Assembly (NCBI GenBank): GCA_026182355.1
Contig: JAPFBL010000068.1
Span: 11,197,001 to 11,261,000, forward strand
Direction of reading: 5' to 3'
Source of the DNA: Hermatobates lingyangjiaoensis
Lineage: Eukaryota > Arthropoda > Insecta > Hemiptera > Hermatobatidae
Length of the DNA stretch: 64,000 nucleotides
Shown here: positions 46,172 through 58,562 of the stretch, in pieces
Layout: the number at the start of each line of letters is the position of its first letter
How positions within the stretch are numbered: position 1 is the first letter of the stretch
Made by a program: the position numbers and the translations under genes
The notes under the pieces: model-generated
The model's database searches: none
The model's input: the letters and a program-made list of their open reading frames with translations, nothing else
What the model was told of the DNA's origin: nothing

Positions 46172-46702
46172 CTAGCTGTCAACCCTCTTAGAAGAGGCTA
46201 TTGCCCTCGTGACGAAAGTATAAAGTTTGAAGAGACTGTTACTAATGTTTATAATATTTGATCTTTTAAATTTAATTAGAGATGATTCAATAATATTTCT
46301 TAACAACATTGATTTTTCATAGGTAATAAATTTAGCTCCTGTCCAATCAATATGATGATTTTCATTTTTTATATGCAAGAATAAGGCAGTACTTTTTTCC
46401 TGTCTACTTACGTTGTATTGGTGTTGTTTTACACGTGTCTTTAATGATTTACCAGTTTGACCAATATAAATTTTATGGCAATTTTTGCACGGAATTTTAT
46501 AAATACCTCCGGATTCCGATTCGCTTGGAGAGTTTTTTATTAACATATTGCCCACGTTATTACGATTAGAAAACACTATATTAAAATCAAGTTGTTTGGC
46601 TAATCTTGGAAGGGGAACCAAAAACTCATGATACGGCAAAACTATAGAATTTGACAATGAACGGGGCTCTGTTGAAGTATTAGAGAAAGTTTTTTTTAGC
46701 AC
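46172..46702 (-). pseudogene. Penelope-like RT/GIY-YIG polyprotein, C-terminal part
   Basis: The open frame has a CX2C linker and the GIY-YIG nuclease core: GGIYKIPCKNCHKIYIGQTG, KSLKTRVKQHQY, then ENHHIDW and the Glu-containing block YEKSMLLRNIIESSLI. GIY, YIG, the Arg of TRVKQH and the catalytic Glu are all visible, so this domain looks intact. Upstream RT sequence is frameshifted, so the element is not complete. The first Met of the frame is not the real start. Confidence 0.8.
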
Positions 46703-48219
46703 TCTTCAAAGCTAAATAGATATAAGAAGAGGGGTATTTTAATGAAAGAGTAATTGACTTAATGTTGTTAATCTCTTCATTAAGGAATTCAGGAGAGCAC
46801 ACTCATAACGCCCTCAAAAACATATTTCTAAAAACAGAAATTTTAACATTTTTTGGATGGGAAGAATAAAACTGAACATATGTAAGTACATTCGTAGGTA
46901 ATTTGCCCTTCTTAGATGTCCTGATCCATAGGTTACGCTTTAGTATATATAGAAAACCTACGAATGCCTGGTTAAACCAAATGAAATATGAATGCTGGAT
47001 TTAATACATAAATAGTAATATAAACAGAAAAATCATAATTTTGTTATAAAACTTACCAAAAAAATCTATCAAATTACGTATGATAAATTAAATATCGTAT
47101 TAACTAATTATAGTATACAGTATGGCAGTTTCTGGTTTATACTGTAACTGCCGCACTAAACAGTTATCAATTTCCTGATAACTAATTTTAATAAAAACAT
47201 TAATGTATTATATGATATAAAAGAGAATAACTTACTTGAAATGTGCTTCAAGAAAATACTTAAAGATTTGTTCAACGGGATTTCACTGTAATGAAAGAAG
47301 TTAGGGGAAATAGTGTAAGGGACGGCGCACAAGCAAAAACTATGTTCACACCATTTGCGAGGTTAATGCGTTAATGACCCTCAGTTTACATGGATTACAC
47401 TCTACCTGAGCGGTACTGTAGTCGTATGGTAGATGGGTTGAACATGGACCAAGTAATTCATGTTCCATGCTAGTACTAGGAAATCATCTTCTGCTCGTGT
47501 GGAAGAAACCACCGAAGTATCCAGCAGAGTATTTATAACTGCTTGTGATGGGTCAAAACGTGTTCAGCGTGTTATGATGACAGTTTTAAACACTTGGTGG
47601 TCATAATGGACAAAAAAATTAGCATGAAATCACAGATTGAAGAAACGTGTGGAGAATCTAGGGGCGAAGAGTTCACTGTCTCATATGTTCAACGTAAATA
47701 AACCTTTAATTTAAGTTTTCTATGAATTATACGTATATAATACAGTCATATATTTCACTTTAGAACAAAGTCTATATTAATATAGTTTTAATGAAATTCA
47801 ACAATAAGTATTAAGGTGTAAATTATGAAACATTATCGGCAATACTAATATAAGTCCATCGATTGAATTCACATAGTATTAGTTATCAAGTAATATTCAG
47901 TTACAAAACATGTGATTCAGAACAACGAAGTATTAAAACATCCGGTGATTCTGTGATGCATACAAAACCTCATCAAAAATGAATTTTAATTTTATCTACA
48001 ATATTATAAAAGTATGAGTACTTTTAATTTCATTCATTCATGCATGTAGAATCAAATAAAATAACGATAATTATTTCATTTGATTGTATATCTTCACTTT
48101 AGGTAGGGTATAGTCATAATAAAAAAAATACACTTGGAGGGATTCACATGCATAGCATCTGTCCTAAATCTATAAATAAAGATGCTTTTCTAATAAAATT
48201 AAATTCATTAGTGCCGACA

Positions 48220-48375
48220 ATCCACTCTCCCCTCCCACTCTTCTCAAGCCCTCACCCGATGTTTTCTGCATCTAGTGTTTCAGTTGGGTTTTTGACTCTG
48301 ACGAAGACCGCTTGTTACGGTTGAAAGATCTTAGTCTTGTTTCCATTGCATATTGCGGTTTGATCATTGATATAT
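48220..48375 (+). mobile_element. Second Penelope-like tail, opposite orientation
   Basis: The sequence from CCCTCCCACTCTTCTCAA through TGTTTTCTGCATCTAGTGTT and TTGAAAGATCTTAGTCTTGT to GGTTTGATCAT matches the reverse complement of 46070-45922 almost base for base. The result is an inverted pair about 2.3 kb apart. The copy has no coding part. Confidence 0.8.
48284..48346 (+). ncRNA. Hammerhead-ribozyme-like motif, copy 2
   Basis: Same layout as copy 1: GACT, CTGACGA (48298-48304), GACCG loop CGGTT, GAAA, GATC, TT, AGTC. Helix II here can form five pairs (one G-U). The outer helix I part is weaker (CCA opposite GGG). Confidence 0.5.
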
Positions 48376-48463
48376 ATACTTTAAATATAAATCTAAAAAA
48401 AATTGTATTGGAATTGATTCAACATTAAAATTATAACATTATTATAATATGAAGTTTATACTC

Positions 48464-48612
48464 TGCGACAATACTATGTGGCATTGTGTCTGCGTTCTGT
48501 CCTTGCGACAATACTATGTGGCATTGTGTCTGCGTTCTGTCCTTGCGACAATACTATGTGGCATTGTGTCTGCGGTGTCCTTGCGACAATACTTTGTGGC
48601 GCTGTATTCTCG
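48464..48612 (+). repeat. 40-bp tandem repeat, ~3.7 copies
   Basis: Units start TGCGACAATACTATGTGGCA at 48464, 48504, 48544 and 48582. The first two are identical over nearly the whole 40 bp, the third is 38 bp, and the fourth is partial and diverged (TTTGTGGCGCTGTATTCTCG). Confidence 0.9.
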
Positions 48613-48621
48613 CAAGGATAC

Positions 48622-48668
48622 CTGTCGTACAACATGAAACCTGTTAAGGTAGAGATTAGTTCGACCAT
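48622..48668 (-). other. Weak candidate for FIG4 first coding exon
   Basis: An ATG at 48668-48666 opens MVELISTLTGFMLYDR, followed by a donor-like ACAG/GTATCC. ISTLTGFMLYD resembles in spacing the FIG4 N-terminal ISS.QK..LYE. However, the donor leaves phase 2 where exon 1 needs phase 0, so the call is doubtful. Confidence 0.2.
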
Positions 48669-48769
48669 AGCCTGGGAGTGTTTGTGTTATTTTGTTTGTT
48701 ATAACTACATTGCACATTTTCCTAGACTGGTCAGTAGGGAAGAATAGCGTAGAGTAGTAGAGTCCTGCT

Positions 48770-49450
48770 GCAATTTCTGCAATAATACTTCATTCAAAAT
48801 GTTTATAACGTTCCCTCAAGGATTAGCTTTGAAAAAATGGGAAGGCTGTTTGGCTAACTGGTCCGCTCTGTCGTTCACCTCTAAGCCTGCATGGGCTTTG
48901 ATCCAAGAAAGAGCAATGCGACAGTCATGTTGATCATAGAGTTCGGAACAAATCTGTCTCATGTGTTCATTTTTTATTTAGTGGAGAATCTAGAGCGAAT
49001 TTACTATTTTTTTTACAATTATAATACTGTATATGAAGCTCATAATATATACTTCATAAAACCGTAGAACTTAATCAACCGCTTTGGAAATGGCCAGTTA
49101 CTCCACCTGATTTTTTACTGCATTTGTTATCCCGCTGTTAAAGCTCTTCCGCAAGTACTATTCCGTTACGGTAGACAAGAAACGCTCAGCCCACATGGTT
49201 TCCAAGCGACTGCCATCTGTGTAGACTTCTATCTTGTCAATTTCAATGTATAAGAACCGGGTGAACCCGTCTTGACGGCGGGGTAGGTTGTTCAATTTCT
49301 TCGTTCCTATCTGCCTCAATATATTTTTGGATTACGATCCCCGAGATGTTTCCATACCTTTCAGATGTATAGGTGTTTGTTTCACCCCAATCCATAAAGC
49401 TTTATAAGGAATGGTTTTAAAGCCTGAAATGATTTTGATATGAAATTTTA
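48770..49450 (-). mobile_element. Non-LTR element fragment, RT end and RNase H
   Basis: Minus-strand translation gives YKALWIGVKQTPIHLKGM (RT end), IEVYTDGSRLETMWA (RNase H first Asp motif), then after frame damage SELYDQHDCRIALSWIKAHA and VNDRADQLAKQ (RNase H end). The order is that of an R1/I/Jockey-type polyprotein. Several stops are present. Confidence 0.65.
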
Positions 49451-49829
49451 CCTGAATTGCATTACCACTCAGGTATTCTATAAGAGAGAATTGGATCAAT
49501 ACCTCAAATTTGGTATGAGTGCTATTGAATCAAATTTGTCAATATCCTCTTTTTGGTGTGATTATATAATTATCTTTCTCTGAGAAACACCTTTTATCTT
49601 TTGCACCCCGATCTTCAGTCCACAGGGGTTTATATTAGCTTTGATTATTCTTTTAGTTTGTTCACTATTTATTTAATTTGTAGTTTTATTACCACTTTAA
49701 AACTCTTTTTAACTGCATCAATACCTCTTCGTTTTATTGCATATGAATAACACTGTATTTGAGAAATGTTCTTTGCACTTTTAAATTTCACATAATTTAA
49801 TTTGGATTTCATATCTTTGTGTGTGGGGT

Positions 49830-51091
49830 GTGCCGGTGGTTGGATGTGTATCTAAAAGATGGTGGAGACATTAGAGTCCACAATATTTGATGAATCAAAT
49901 TCATATTTTGCAGAAAAATGGGCGTTATGGCCTATTGTTTGGGGGGGCAATATTGCATGGCGGAAAAGTTACTTTTTTGACTAAAATGTGTTTTTGGACA
50001 ACATTTTTTTTCCTCCTAAACCACTAAATCTAGACTCTTGAAATGCTGATATCATCATCGAAGTGACAGATGCAATACGACAAAAATCTGGAGGCTTTTA
50101 AAACAATTAGGAAAACATTTTTACTTTACATAAGTAAAGTATAGTAATCGTGAAAAAATTCGATCTCGAGATTTTGACGGAATTATTTATATGTTTTGAG
50201 GTCCCAGAAGCCATGTAATGAAGTTTTTTCGATGGTGTATGTGTGTGTGAGTATGGTATGTATCCAAAGTTTGTGGCCACGGTAAGGCTAGAATCTTTGA
50301 TGGATCAGATTGAAATTTTAAATAAAAATGGGCCCTATAGCGTAGATGAGCACTATTGTTTGGGAGCAATTATATATAACGAGAAAGTTACTTTTTGTGC
50401 CAAAAAACTGTTTTTAGACTACATTTTTTTTCTCCTAAACTACTAGTTTTAGTGTTTTGAAAATTTGGCATTATCTTTGAGGCTCTACACATACAAATAA
50501 TGAAAAATATAATCAGATTATAAAAATAACGGGATATAATTTTTTTTTAATAAAATGTAAGAACGAATGAAATTTTGCCCAAAAATGAAAAGGAAAATTA
50601 CCAATTTATAAAAAAAATCAGAAATTTCAATCACGGTAAAAAGCAATAAGCTATAAAAACTGATTGTTTATCCTAGACAATGGATCACCTGCTATACTTG
50701 TTGAATTTATTTATATTATTTTCCATTCTTTACGTAAACTTAGACATTTTTTGAATGAATCCAATGAATAATATGTATATTTAGAAGTACAATGAAAAAA
50801 TTTAAATAATTAATTGACTTATATTAAAGAGTGGAATCTCCCATTTAGATATTTATATTATACCTACATGGTACATTATGTTTTCTAGAACCAAGAAGTA
50901 TATTATGTTCACTTATAGTAATGTTATTGCAGGCCACTCCAGATTTATACTGTAACTGTAAAATTTATACTTTACTATAAGTAAATTATAGTGGCCATGA
51001 AAAAATACGATCTCGAGATTTTGACGAACTGCATGTTCTGAGGTCCCCAAAGTCGTTTTATGACGTTTTTCAATTATCTCCCTCTGTTTGT

Positions 51092-51122
<31 letters not shown>

Positions 51123-52020
51123 GGTGCAAAAGTTTGCATGGACGCTACAGTCCAAAATTTTAAGGGATGCAATTAATATTCCACACAAAAATGAGCATCA
51201 TAGTGTAGATATGCTGTATACTTTGGAAGCAATTATGCATGGTGGTAGTCGGTTTGGGGCAACAATTCTTTTCTCTTAAACTACTATTTCTAGAGTTTTG
51301 AAATTTTGACATTATTTTTGAAGCTACAAAAGCAATTATTGAAAAATTTTCAGATTTTCAAAACGAAAGGAAATATTTCTTTTTTTTTCAATATAATGTA
51401 AAAATTTTGACTTATCATTAAATCTGAAACTTTCTGAGGACGGATAGAAACCGTACAGGTCTGACGAAACAAAATGAAATGACACCTTAAAATAGGGCAT
51501 TTGTGGTATGAGTTGAGGTAAATCATTTCAAAATTACGTGAACCAAAACGCCGCTAAGGTCAATTTTATGTTTTTAGAAAATATTTTTTAACGCTAAATG
51601 GCTTATTCAAGATAGATGAAATTTTGCTCAAGAATTGAACAAAAAAATTAGCAGTTTATAAAAAAAGAATTCGTGAAATTTCAATTACCGCAAAGAGTAA
51701 TAAAGCTATAAAAACTGAATTTTCATTCAGGACTAATTAATCATTTGCTATACTTGTCAGATTTATTGATATTTATTTACATAATTCATATTGACTTAGA
51801 AATTTTAGAAGTAAATCAAATAAACAAACTTGATGTTTAGAGGTTTAATGAAAAAATTTGAAATGATTTAATGACTTAATATGAGATGTAAGAAGACAAC
51901 GCATAGACAATATAACTTTATGAACTGAACATTTCTCTTGGAATAAAGGATCTGCTGTACTTGTTAATTTTTTTTACATTTCTTTCTTTGTTTATATTGA
52001 CTTGAAAATATTAGGGTGAA
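49830..52020 (+). repeat. Tandem array of ~850-bp unclassified repeat
   Basis: One partial unit (49830-50100) and two longer ones (about 50110-50960 and 50961-51900) share the block order CGATCTCGAGATTTTGACG, GAGGTCCC..AA.., a (TG)n run, ..TTGTTTGG..GCAATTAT.., TTTTTCTC.TAAACTACTA, and AAAGCTATAAAAACTGA...CTATACTTGT. The CGATCTCGAG word repeats at 50161 and 51009, about 848 bp apart. A further tail piece is near 51935-51975. A diverged relative is at 17850-18570. No open frame is conserved. Confidence 0.75.
51087..51124 (+). repeat. (TG)n followed by 19-bp poly-G
   Basis: The TG run of the repeat unit has expanded and runs into an uninterrupted G tract (51106-51124). Confidence 0.85.
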
Positions 52021-52139
52021 ATAAAATTGTCATTAGAGGTTTATTAAAAAAAAATTGAAATGTTTTAATAAGTTAATATGATATGTTCTATGAATAAAAT
52101 AGTTAAATTTTATGACGAGATATTAATGGGAGAGGTTTT

Positions 52140-52320
52140 TACCTCTCTCAAACATACATTTTCTTATGCTTCCATGGTATAATGGATGGTTGTAGAACAG
52201 TGAGTTCGATTACTCAAACCATACGTCACGCCCTTGAACAAAAGTTATTGTCAGCTATAGTTCTTGGTCCTTAGCCAGGAATGTGTCCAAACCAAACTCC
52301 TTATATAGCTTCTGGTTTCA
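52140..52320 (+). repeat. tRNA-like SINE-type repeat
   Basis: TCCATGGTATAATGGATGG (about 52171, box-A-like as in tRNA-Asp/Glu/Gly) and GAGTTCGATTACTC (about 52203, box-B-like) are spaced as in a tRNA, but the stems do not close. A non-tRNA tail follows. It is either a SINE or a decayed tRNA. Confidence 0.4.
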
Positions 52321-53920
52321 ATAATGGTGAAAAAGTGAATGAAAAAGAGGTAACGGGACAAAAAAAAGGTGGGAACCACTGTTTTAGATCAACGATATCA
52401 AATTTGTTATAACTGATTAAGGGTTTATAGCTACAACAAAACAAATGAAATCATTACAGTGATTTCCTATAATCTTAATCATACATTTCCAAAGTATACA
52501 TTTAACGATAGTTAAATTAAACTAAAACCCAAACTCTATTGAATGTTAACGAATTTCAGTTTTGTAGTAAAACTAATTTGTTTTATAGTAAAGCTGAGTG
52601 TAGGGCACTCAACATTTTTTTTAATAGAATCGGTCAAACATAATAGCAATAGTTTTAAGATTTAATAAAAGAAATTTGAAGATATTTTAAACAGTTAACA
52701 TGTTTGTAAGGACAATAAAATTCTAAAAACCATACAAATAAACGCCAAGCAACCATATAATTTATAATGAAGGATAGTTATTCAGCAAAATTGTTGCAAT
52801 CCATTTACATATTGTACCCTTTAACATATCTAATTGCTATGATGTGTGTTTAAGAAAGTAATTTTTGGGTAATATTGGAGCATACAAATAGTAATTTTTC
52901 ATTCTTTAGACAATACAGCTATTTTTATTTATTTTCTGCGGTGATTGCAGAACTTACAATTTCCTATTACCTATGGTGTTATTCCGAATATTTCAAAGAC
53001 TTACAATACTGGGAGAGTAATATTATATCGAAAATGATTAAAGTTCCACCTTTAGCAACATGAGAAGCTTATGGGGAAATAAGCATCTTCATAAGGAGCA
53101 ACAACATAAGAGTAAATCGACAAAATGAATTCAAAAAATTTTGGTTAGCAAAATAAAAATATTTACGCTTCAGAGAAATACCTTTGGTCGCTTCTTGATA
53201 ACACATGTTTGGAATCCATAGAATGACGACTAATACATAGATGTACTAATCCTGGGACTTCAGAATAGCTTAACATAATGCTAATACAAAGAATAATTAG
53301 TGTATGTATGGGATAATAAAAACCGAAATTGTGGTCACTAAAGGTTGTTCTTGTTGTATAAGACAACATGATGACACCGTTTTTGACTTACATACATAGT
53401 TTTCCAAAGTGATAAAAGATGGGACTCTAGAAAAGATTGAATATAAACTCAGTTAAATCAGTCCTTATACCATTCTCAAGGACAATTGAAGTTGGTGTTG
53501 AAGATCTGGTCTTTAAAAATACTAGAATAGAACTCTCAAACATATAGAAATACCTGAATTCACTTTTGAAGGAATACTAAACTGGAAAACCATGTAACAG
53601 ACACTTTGAGTAAGGCCACAAAACGGAATGTTCTGCTGTTAAGATATTCTTCTTACGACTTGGGTTCTTAACCATACTTCTACATTTTCGCTCTACAAAT
53701 GCTATGATATGATCATAACATATGCACTTGTAGTGTCGTACCCATAAGCTAATAAAAAAAAAGGTATCTAACTGGCCTTGAAAAACTAGGAAGACAAGTT
53801 TCTAGGAAAAACAGGCGCAATGGCCACCTGCCCTACATTCAACGTACAGAAGCTATTAATTCTCCCCTTTGCAGGTATTTTTAACATGAATGAGGTCATC
53901 TGCAGTTTACTGATTTTGAA

Positions 53921-54450
53921 AAAATCAGACAAAGTGCTATTGTCTAGAATGGTTGAGTGTCAAAAATTAACAGCAAAAAATCATTGGGTATTAGAGGACA
54001 AATTTAATTATTTCTCAAGATCTGGTAGAATCATGAACTTACAGGCTTAAGTTCTTGCGATGAAGATTTGCATTTAGCACATGACAGATTATTCTACATC
54101 AATATTAACTAATTCTCGGAATAAATGTTAACAATAATTCACTTTTGATGTCCATGGACCCTCTATTCAATTTCATTCTACAGTTTCACCACATACTGAC
54201 ACAGACAGAAACACAAACACATTCACACAAATTGAGCTTTATTATGTAAATTCATAAGTGTGATTCTTTTTCTTTCCCTCTCTTGTGCTGATTGGCTCAG
54301 CATTTGCGATTGCAGCCTGCAGTGTCTAGTTTGCCTCTCAAGTCATGAACATCTCTTCCTGATCATTGTGGTGCTAAATATTCCAATGATGTTTTGTTGT
54401 TAATTTTTGACACTCGACCATTCTAGACAATAGCACTTTATCTGATTTTG
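53921..54450. repeat. Inverted repeat with ~67-bp arms
   Basis: Arms 53921-53987 and 54383-54450 share GTGCTATTGTCTAGAATGGT and GAGTGTCAAAAATTAACA in opposite orientation, with few differences. The 395-bp spacer has no clear ORF. It is probably a foldback or MITE-type element. Confidence 0.75.
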
Positions 54451-55743
54451 TGCTGATTCGAGTTTTTGTCAGTTTTTTCTGCCTTTTTTCTATTGATTAT
54501 ATAAATATATAAATTCGTAAAAGTTGGTAGCCGTCCTTCTTGAGTACAAATATTTAAAAAAGATGTGTACGTTAGAATTTTTTCAGTCTCCTAAAACAAT
54601 TTTTAACATAAATCATCAAGGTAAAAGCTGACATCCATTTTTCAATATAAAGTGCATCTATCAAAATGAAATAAAAAGACCCGACTGGACTACGAACACA
54701 GTAATATGAAGATAACAGAGTAGACAGTTACGAACAACCTCCACTAGGGATGTCGAAATGTCCTAGGGAGTCTTGTTTGAAACTGCATATGTTCTTATCT
54801 TAATGTTTCAAATATATATATGTAATAAAGCACACATATTAATTCACTTCAATACAAGTACAACTTATTTTCAGGACAGGAAAAAATTCCTTGGCATTCC
54901 CTTGAGCTGAACATAGGTGTGGATTTAAATGTAATATGATAGTATCAATAAACTTATTATTTGCTACACTCATTAATGATTTCCTATAATTGAGGATATT
55001 TAATGTATATTCTGGCAGCACATACATTCATATTGAACTAAAAAAGAAAAGATCAGCATAAATCATCCCTGAGGAAGAATGACACACCAACTTTTGACAC
55101 ACTTCATAATTAATTTGACAGGGTTAAAACTGGCTATAGAGAACTAGACACTTAATAGATAACTAAAGACAGCAAGGAGGTATACTATTTAAGTTTGTAG
55201 CCGGAAGGAGGACTCCTTTATATTGTTGGAAGCAATATTTTCTCAGCGCGTTGTCACTTGTCATGACGACAAATTGGAAATTACATTCCTGGCTTTCGCT
55301 ACAAGATCCCGTTGCAGTTAAGACTGAGGTATGGGGGGAGGACTACTAATTAGTTACGACAATTAGAAATACACATTGTTAGTCTTATTGTTTGTACTGC
55401 TATTAGTTACTGCATATATATAAACTAAATTCACAGATAGAGCATTTATAGAAGAGATCACAACAAATCACTATTATATTCCGACTGTGTCATCACATAT
55501 ACATATGTAAGTCATTCCGTATTCATAGGCTGGGAACAGATATCAGGGAGTTTTTCTCTATACTTTCTTTGTCCTCATAACTACTTCCACTTTCAGGGGT
55601 CAGTTTTCATCTCCTACTGCAAAACTGCTAATCTCAAATTTATCTTTTTACATGTCTCATTTCCAAAGCTTCCCAATACTGCTTTCTGATCCCAACTCTA
55701 TTTTTGAGGGCTTCAGAAGAAGCACTTATTTTTCTCTTGAGAG

Positions 55744-56140
55744 GTAGATCTGCTCCTGAGTTTAATCTCAACTGTTATTATTATTTATTAATTCATTTTA
55801 AACACATTTGTTTACTTATCTTCCATTCATTTATAGTTATCATAATATTTCGATTGTGTGGTCATCAGGTAGAAAGGTGTGTCACTCAGAAGACAAACGA
55901 GGACTGAAGTTAGTCAAATTCAAGAGACACTCAATCAGAGTAGTCAACTTACGAGGAGGAGCAGATGTAAAAACAAGAATAAATAAATACAGAAACATTT
56001 CAAAAATAAAAAAATAAGGATGAATAAAAAACTAAAATGTAAAATAAATAAGGAAACAAAAATTATTCAAAATATTAATAATTATTATTTTAAATAATAA
56101 TATTTCGATTGAGGTTAAGTCCAGGAGCAGATTTGTATGG
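55744..56140. repeat. Short inverted repeat pair
   Basis: GTAGATCTGCTCCTGAG at 55744-55760 and, reversed, near 56118-56136 (CAGGAGCAGATTTG). Both are followed inward by AATCTCAAC- or AACCTCAAT-like sequence. It may be the ends of an element whose centre is AT-rich. Confidence 0.45.
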
Positions 56141-56198
56141 ATATATATTTGTTAATTGCCGTTGCGTCTACAACGTGCTTGGTCTCCCTTTCTCTTTT

Positions 56199-56235
56199 CT
56201 CCTGAAGACGGATTACCCGAAAATTTGAGTCTGTA
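56199..56235 (+). ncRNA. Weak hammerhead-like core
   Basis: CTC, CTGAAGA, GG loop CC, GAAA, then GAG: the CUGANGA and GAAA cores are present with a 3-bp helix I (CTC with GAG), but helix II is only two pairs. It could be the tail of another Penelope-like copy or chance. Confidence 0.2.
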
Positions 56236-58392
56236 AGTGTGTTTCCTTACTCTGTGTGTTACTCTTCTTGAAAAGAACACTTACTGTAATCGATCGTGAA
56301 AGGAGATAGGAAGAGAAGATAGTTGAATGATTCACTGAAATATATTTTTAATAATATTAGTTTGCAGAGAAATAAATCCTTATAATTTAACCTCTGAAAC
56401 TTCTTTTTGTAATATCATAACGTAACTAATTGTGACAAGTAATATAGAATACTAGATTTTACTTGTATAATAAGTGGTATTTTGAGTGTTATACTGCACT
56501 GACTTTTCCGGTGTCAAATATAGTATATTTAACTATTTCAAACCTATATCATCAGTGTTCAACAAACTAAAAATAGGTATGTATCGTTATAAAGAACCCT
56601 TAAAACCCATGTTGTCTGAGAACTTTACAGTTTTTTTTGACTAACTAGTTTTTAAAATTTCTTAAACAACTAGAACAGTAGTGGATACACTTTCAAAAAC
56701 ATCATCAAGGAAATATGAAAAATTTTCTTTCATTTGAGTTTTCCTCAAAACAGACAAATCCTCAAACACTCTAATATAGCTGATTTCCTTTTTACTGATA
56801 ATTGACAAATAATACTTTACTATATGCAAAACTCCAGTTATAGCAAGGCAATAATTGTTCATTTAAGAGAAAAATTAATAACTATTCTGCAGTAAGACCT
56901 TGAGAATAGAAACTGTTTGAGACATTTCAAGGGGTCTAAATAACAATTATTCTAAAAATGGAACTTATTCAAAGCTATTTCAACGGTTTATAATGTGCAC
57001 TCAAAAGAGAAACGGAACACATAAAAACTATTAGATATAATTATTTGACAAGTAATTATCTGTAAAAAAATTTGTTCTTTTTGTAGAGAGAAAGAAGAAC
57101 TAACCAGTAAGGAGAAGTTGGACTGTCCAGAAGGTATACACCAGCTGCTTTTTGAACCAGAGAAAACCACTTTCCCAAACAATCATATTAATGTAGGGTT
57201 AATGAAGTATTTTGTCATAATCCTTAATGTCAAGGGTGACTTTTAAGTTCGGCGGTTTATGATTTAACAGTTTTCGAGTTTTATATAAGACATACATCTC
57301 TTCAACACCAGACTACTTTTCTAGAGTTCGATTACTAAAAGAGAAAAAAAATATAAGGAAACTTAAGTAAACTGTGAAGGGTTAACAGAGGAATAAAAAA
57401 AAAGCTGTTAACTACAAGGATAGGGTAGTATTCTATCTTTGGATACAAGCAAAAAGATTTATTCAAACCTGGAATCGGTGTAAAGATGACAAAAATGTGT
57501 GTAGAGACATATTTTATATATGAAATCCGCATAAGTATTTTCGCGATAAAAACCTGATCCTGAAAAAGTTATATAAACAAGTGAATTGGGTTCATACTTA
57601 GGTCATTTAATAGTAGTATTTTTATAATCGTACCTAAAAGGAATATTAGTACAACATAATAAGATATATTAATTTAGTTAATTACTACTGAACTACCAAA
57701 AGCATTTAATCCACTTCAAGTACTTAAATCTTGAATCTAATTTGGAGAATATACTTTTTCTTTATACTTATTTTCAATATTAACGATTTTATATATCTAT
57801 GATTGATTAACAAACATGAAGTACTGAGACTGTAGAAAGATGGAAAACATATTATATGGTGAAATCGTGAAGCAAAAGTTGCTTCACAGGTGTGAATACT
57901 TGCCTGAATTATAGAACCTATTCCCTTAACAAAATTACAGAGGATTAATGCTGACACAAGCATACGTTCTAATCTTGGAAGAGAATGGATACATTTTATG
58001 GGCAATCCAACTGCTGCCAAGAAATAAACCCTATTTAAACTAAAACTAACTTGAAAAAGGGATTTCAATAGACCATTAACCATATTAAATAAATCACTTC
58101 TAGGATAGTCTTTATTTTATAATTTACAAAACTTTTCATAACGTTCATTTTCTAACATTTTTGGCCAATTCAAAAAATAAAAAACTAATTGTTGAATAAC
58201 TTAATTTTGAAACGATATATAAACATTATATAATATTTAATTGAACAACACATTGCATCTCAGTGATCACTTTTAAAATAATTATACTTAATCACATAAT
58301 ACCTCCTTTAAAATCATTTGATTTAATAAAGAAACAATGTTTCTTAATATCAATAAAACAATAATAACTCACCTATAATCTATTAATATTTC

Positions 58393-58398
58393 TTTATT
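58393..58398 (-). terminator. Possible polyadenylation signal of GLYR1-like copy B
   Basis: AATAAA on the minus strand, 165 bp after the stop codon. Confidence 0.35.
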
Positions 58399-58562
58399 AA
58401 TTTCGAATTAATTTTTGCATGTAGTAATATAACCTAAAAAAATTGAGAAGAATCCGAAAATAAAAATTAATAAAAAATAAAAGTTAAAATTGCATACAAT
58501 GGAATATCTACAGAGGTTATGGGTATGCAATTGAATTCAAGTCGACAAAGAATCGTAGAAAT

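Larger units (their letters stand above)
45920..46990 (-). mobile_element. Penelope-like retroelement, 3' half
   Basis: Read on the minus strand, 46990-46703 holds broken reverse-transcriptase C-terminal sequence (YVQFYSSHPKNVKISVF, LNEE, LTLSLKY-like pieces across frames). 46702-46172 holds an intact GIY-YIG endonuclease frame, and 46170-45920 holds an untranslated tail with a hammerhead-like motif. This RT then GIY-YIG order is diagnostic of Penelope-like elements. The 5' two thirds are missing. The tail recurs in inverted orientation at 48220-48375. Confidence 0.85.
45548..58562. other. Region upstream of FIG4 exons, repeat-rich
   Basis: This 13-kb stretch holds the Penelope-like element, a tandem repeat, a LINE fragment, the 850-bp repeat array, a SINE-like copy and inverted repeats (listed separately). 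47300-48200, 52330-53900 and 56260-58560 otherwise show only AT-rich DNA without recognisable genes. FIG4's first exon and promoter should be here or near here. Confidence 0.5.

Noticed and set aside
47236..47285. Exon-like 50-bp segment on the minus strand with good acceptor (CATTACAG) and donor (GTAAG)
   Set aside because: The frame needed to join the next FIG4 exon contains a stop, and it does not resemble the FIG4 N-terminus. It could still be an untranslated exon.
52165..52240. Functional tRNA gene
   Set aside because: Box A and box B are recognisable but the acceptor and anticodon stems do not pair; more likely a SINE head.
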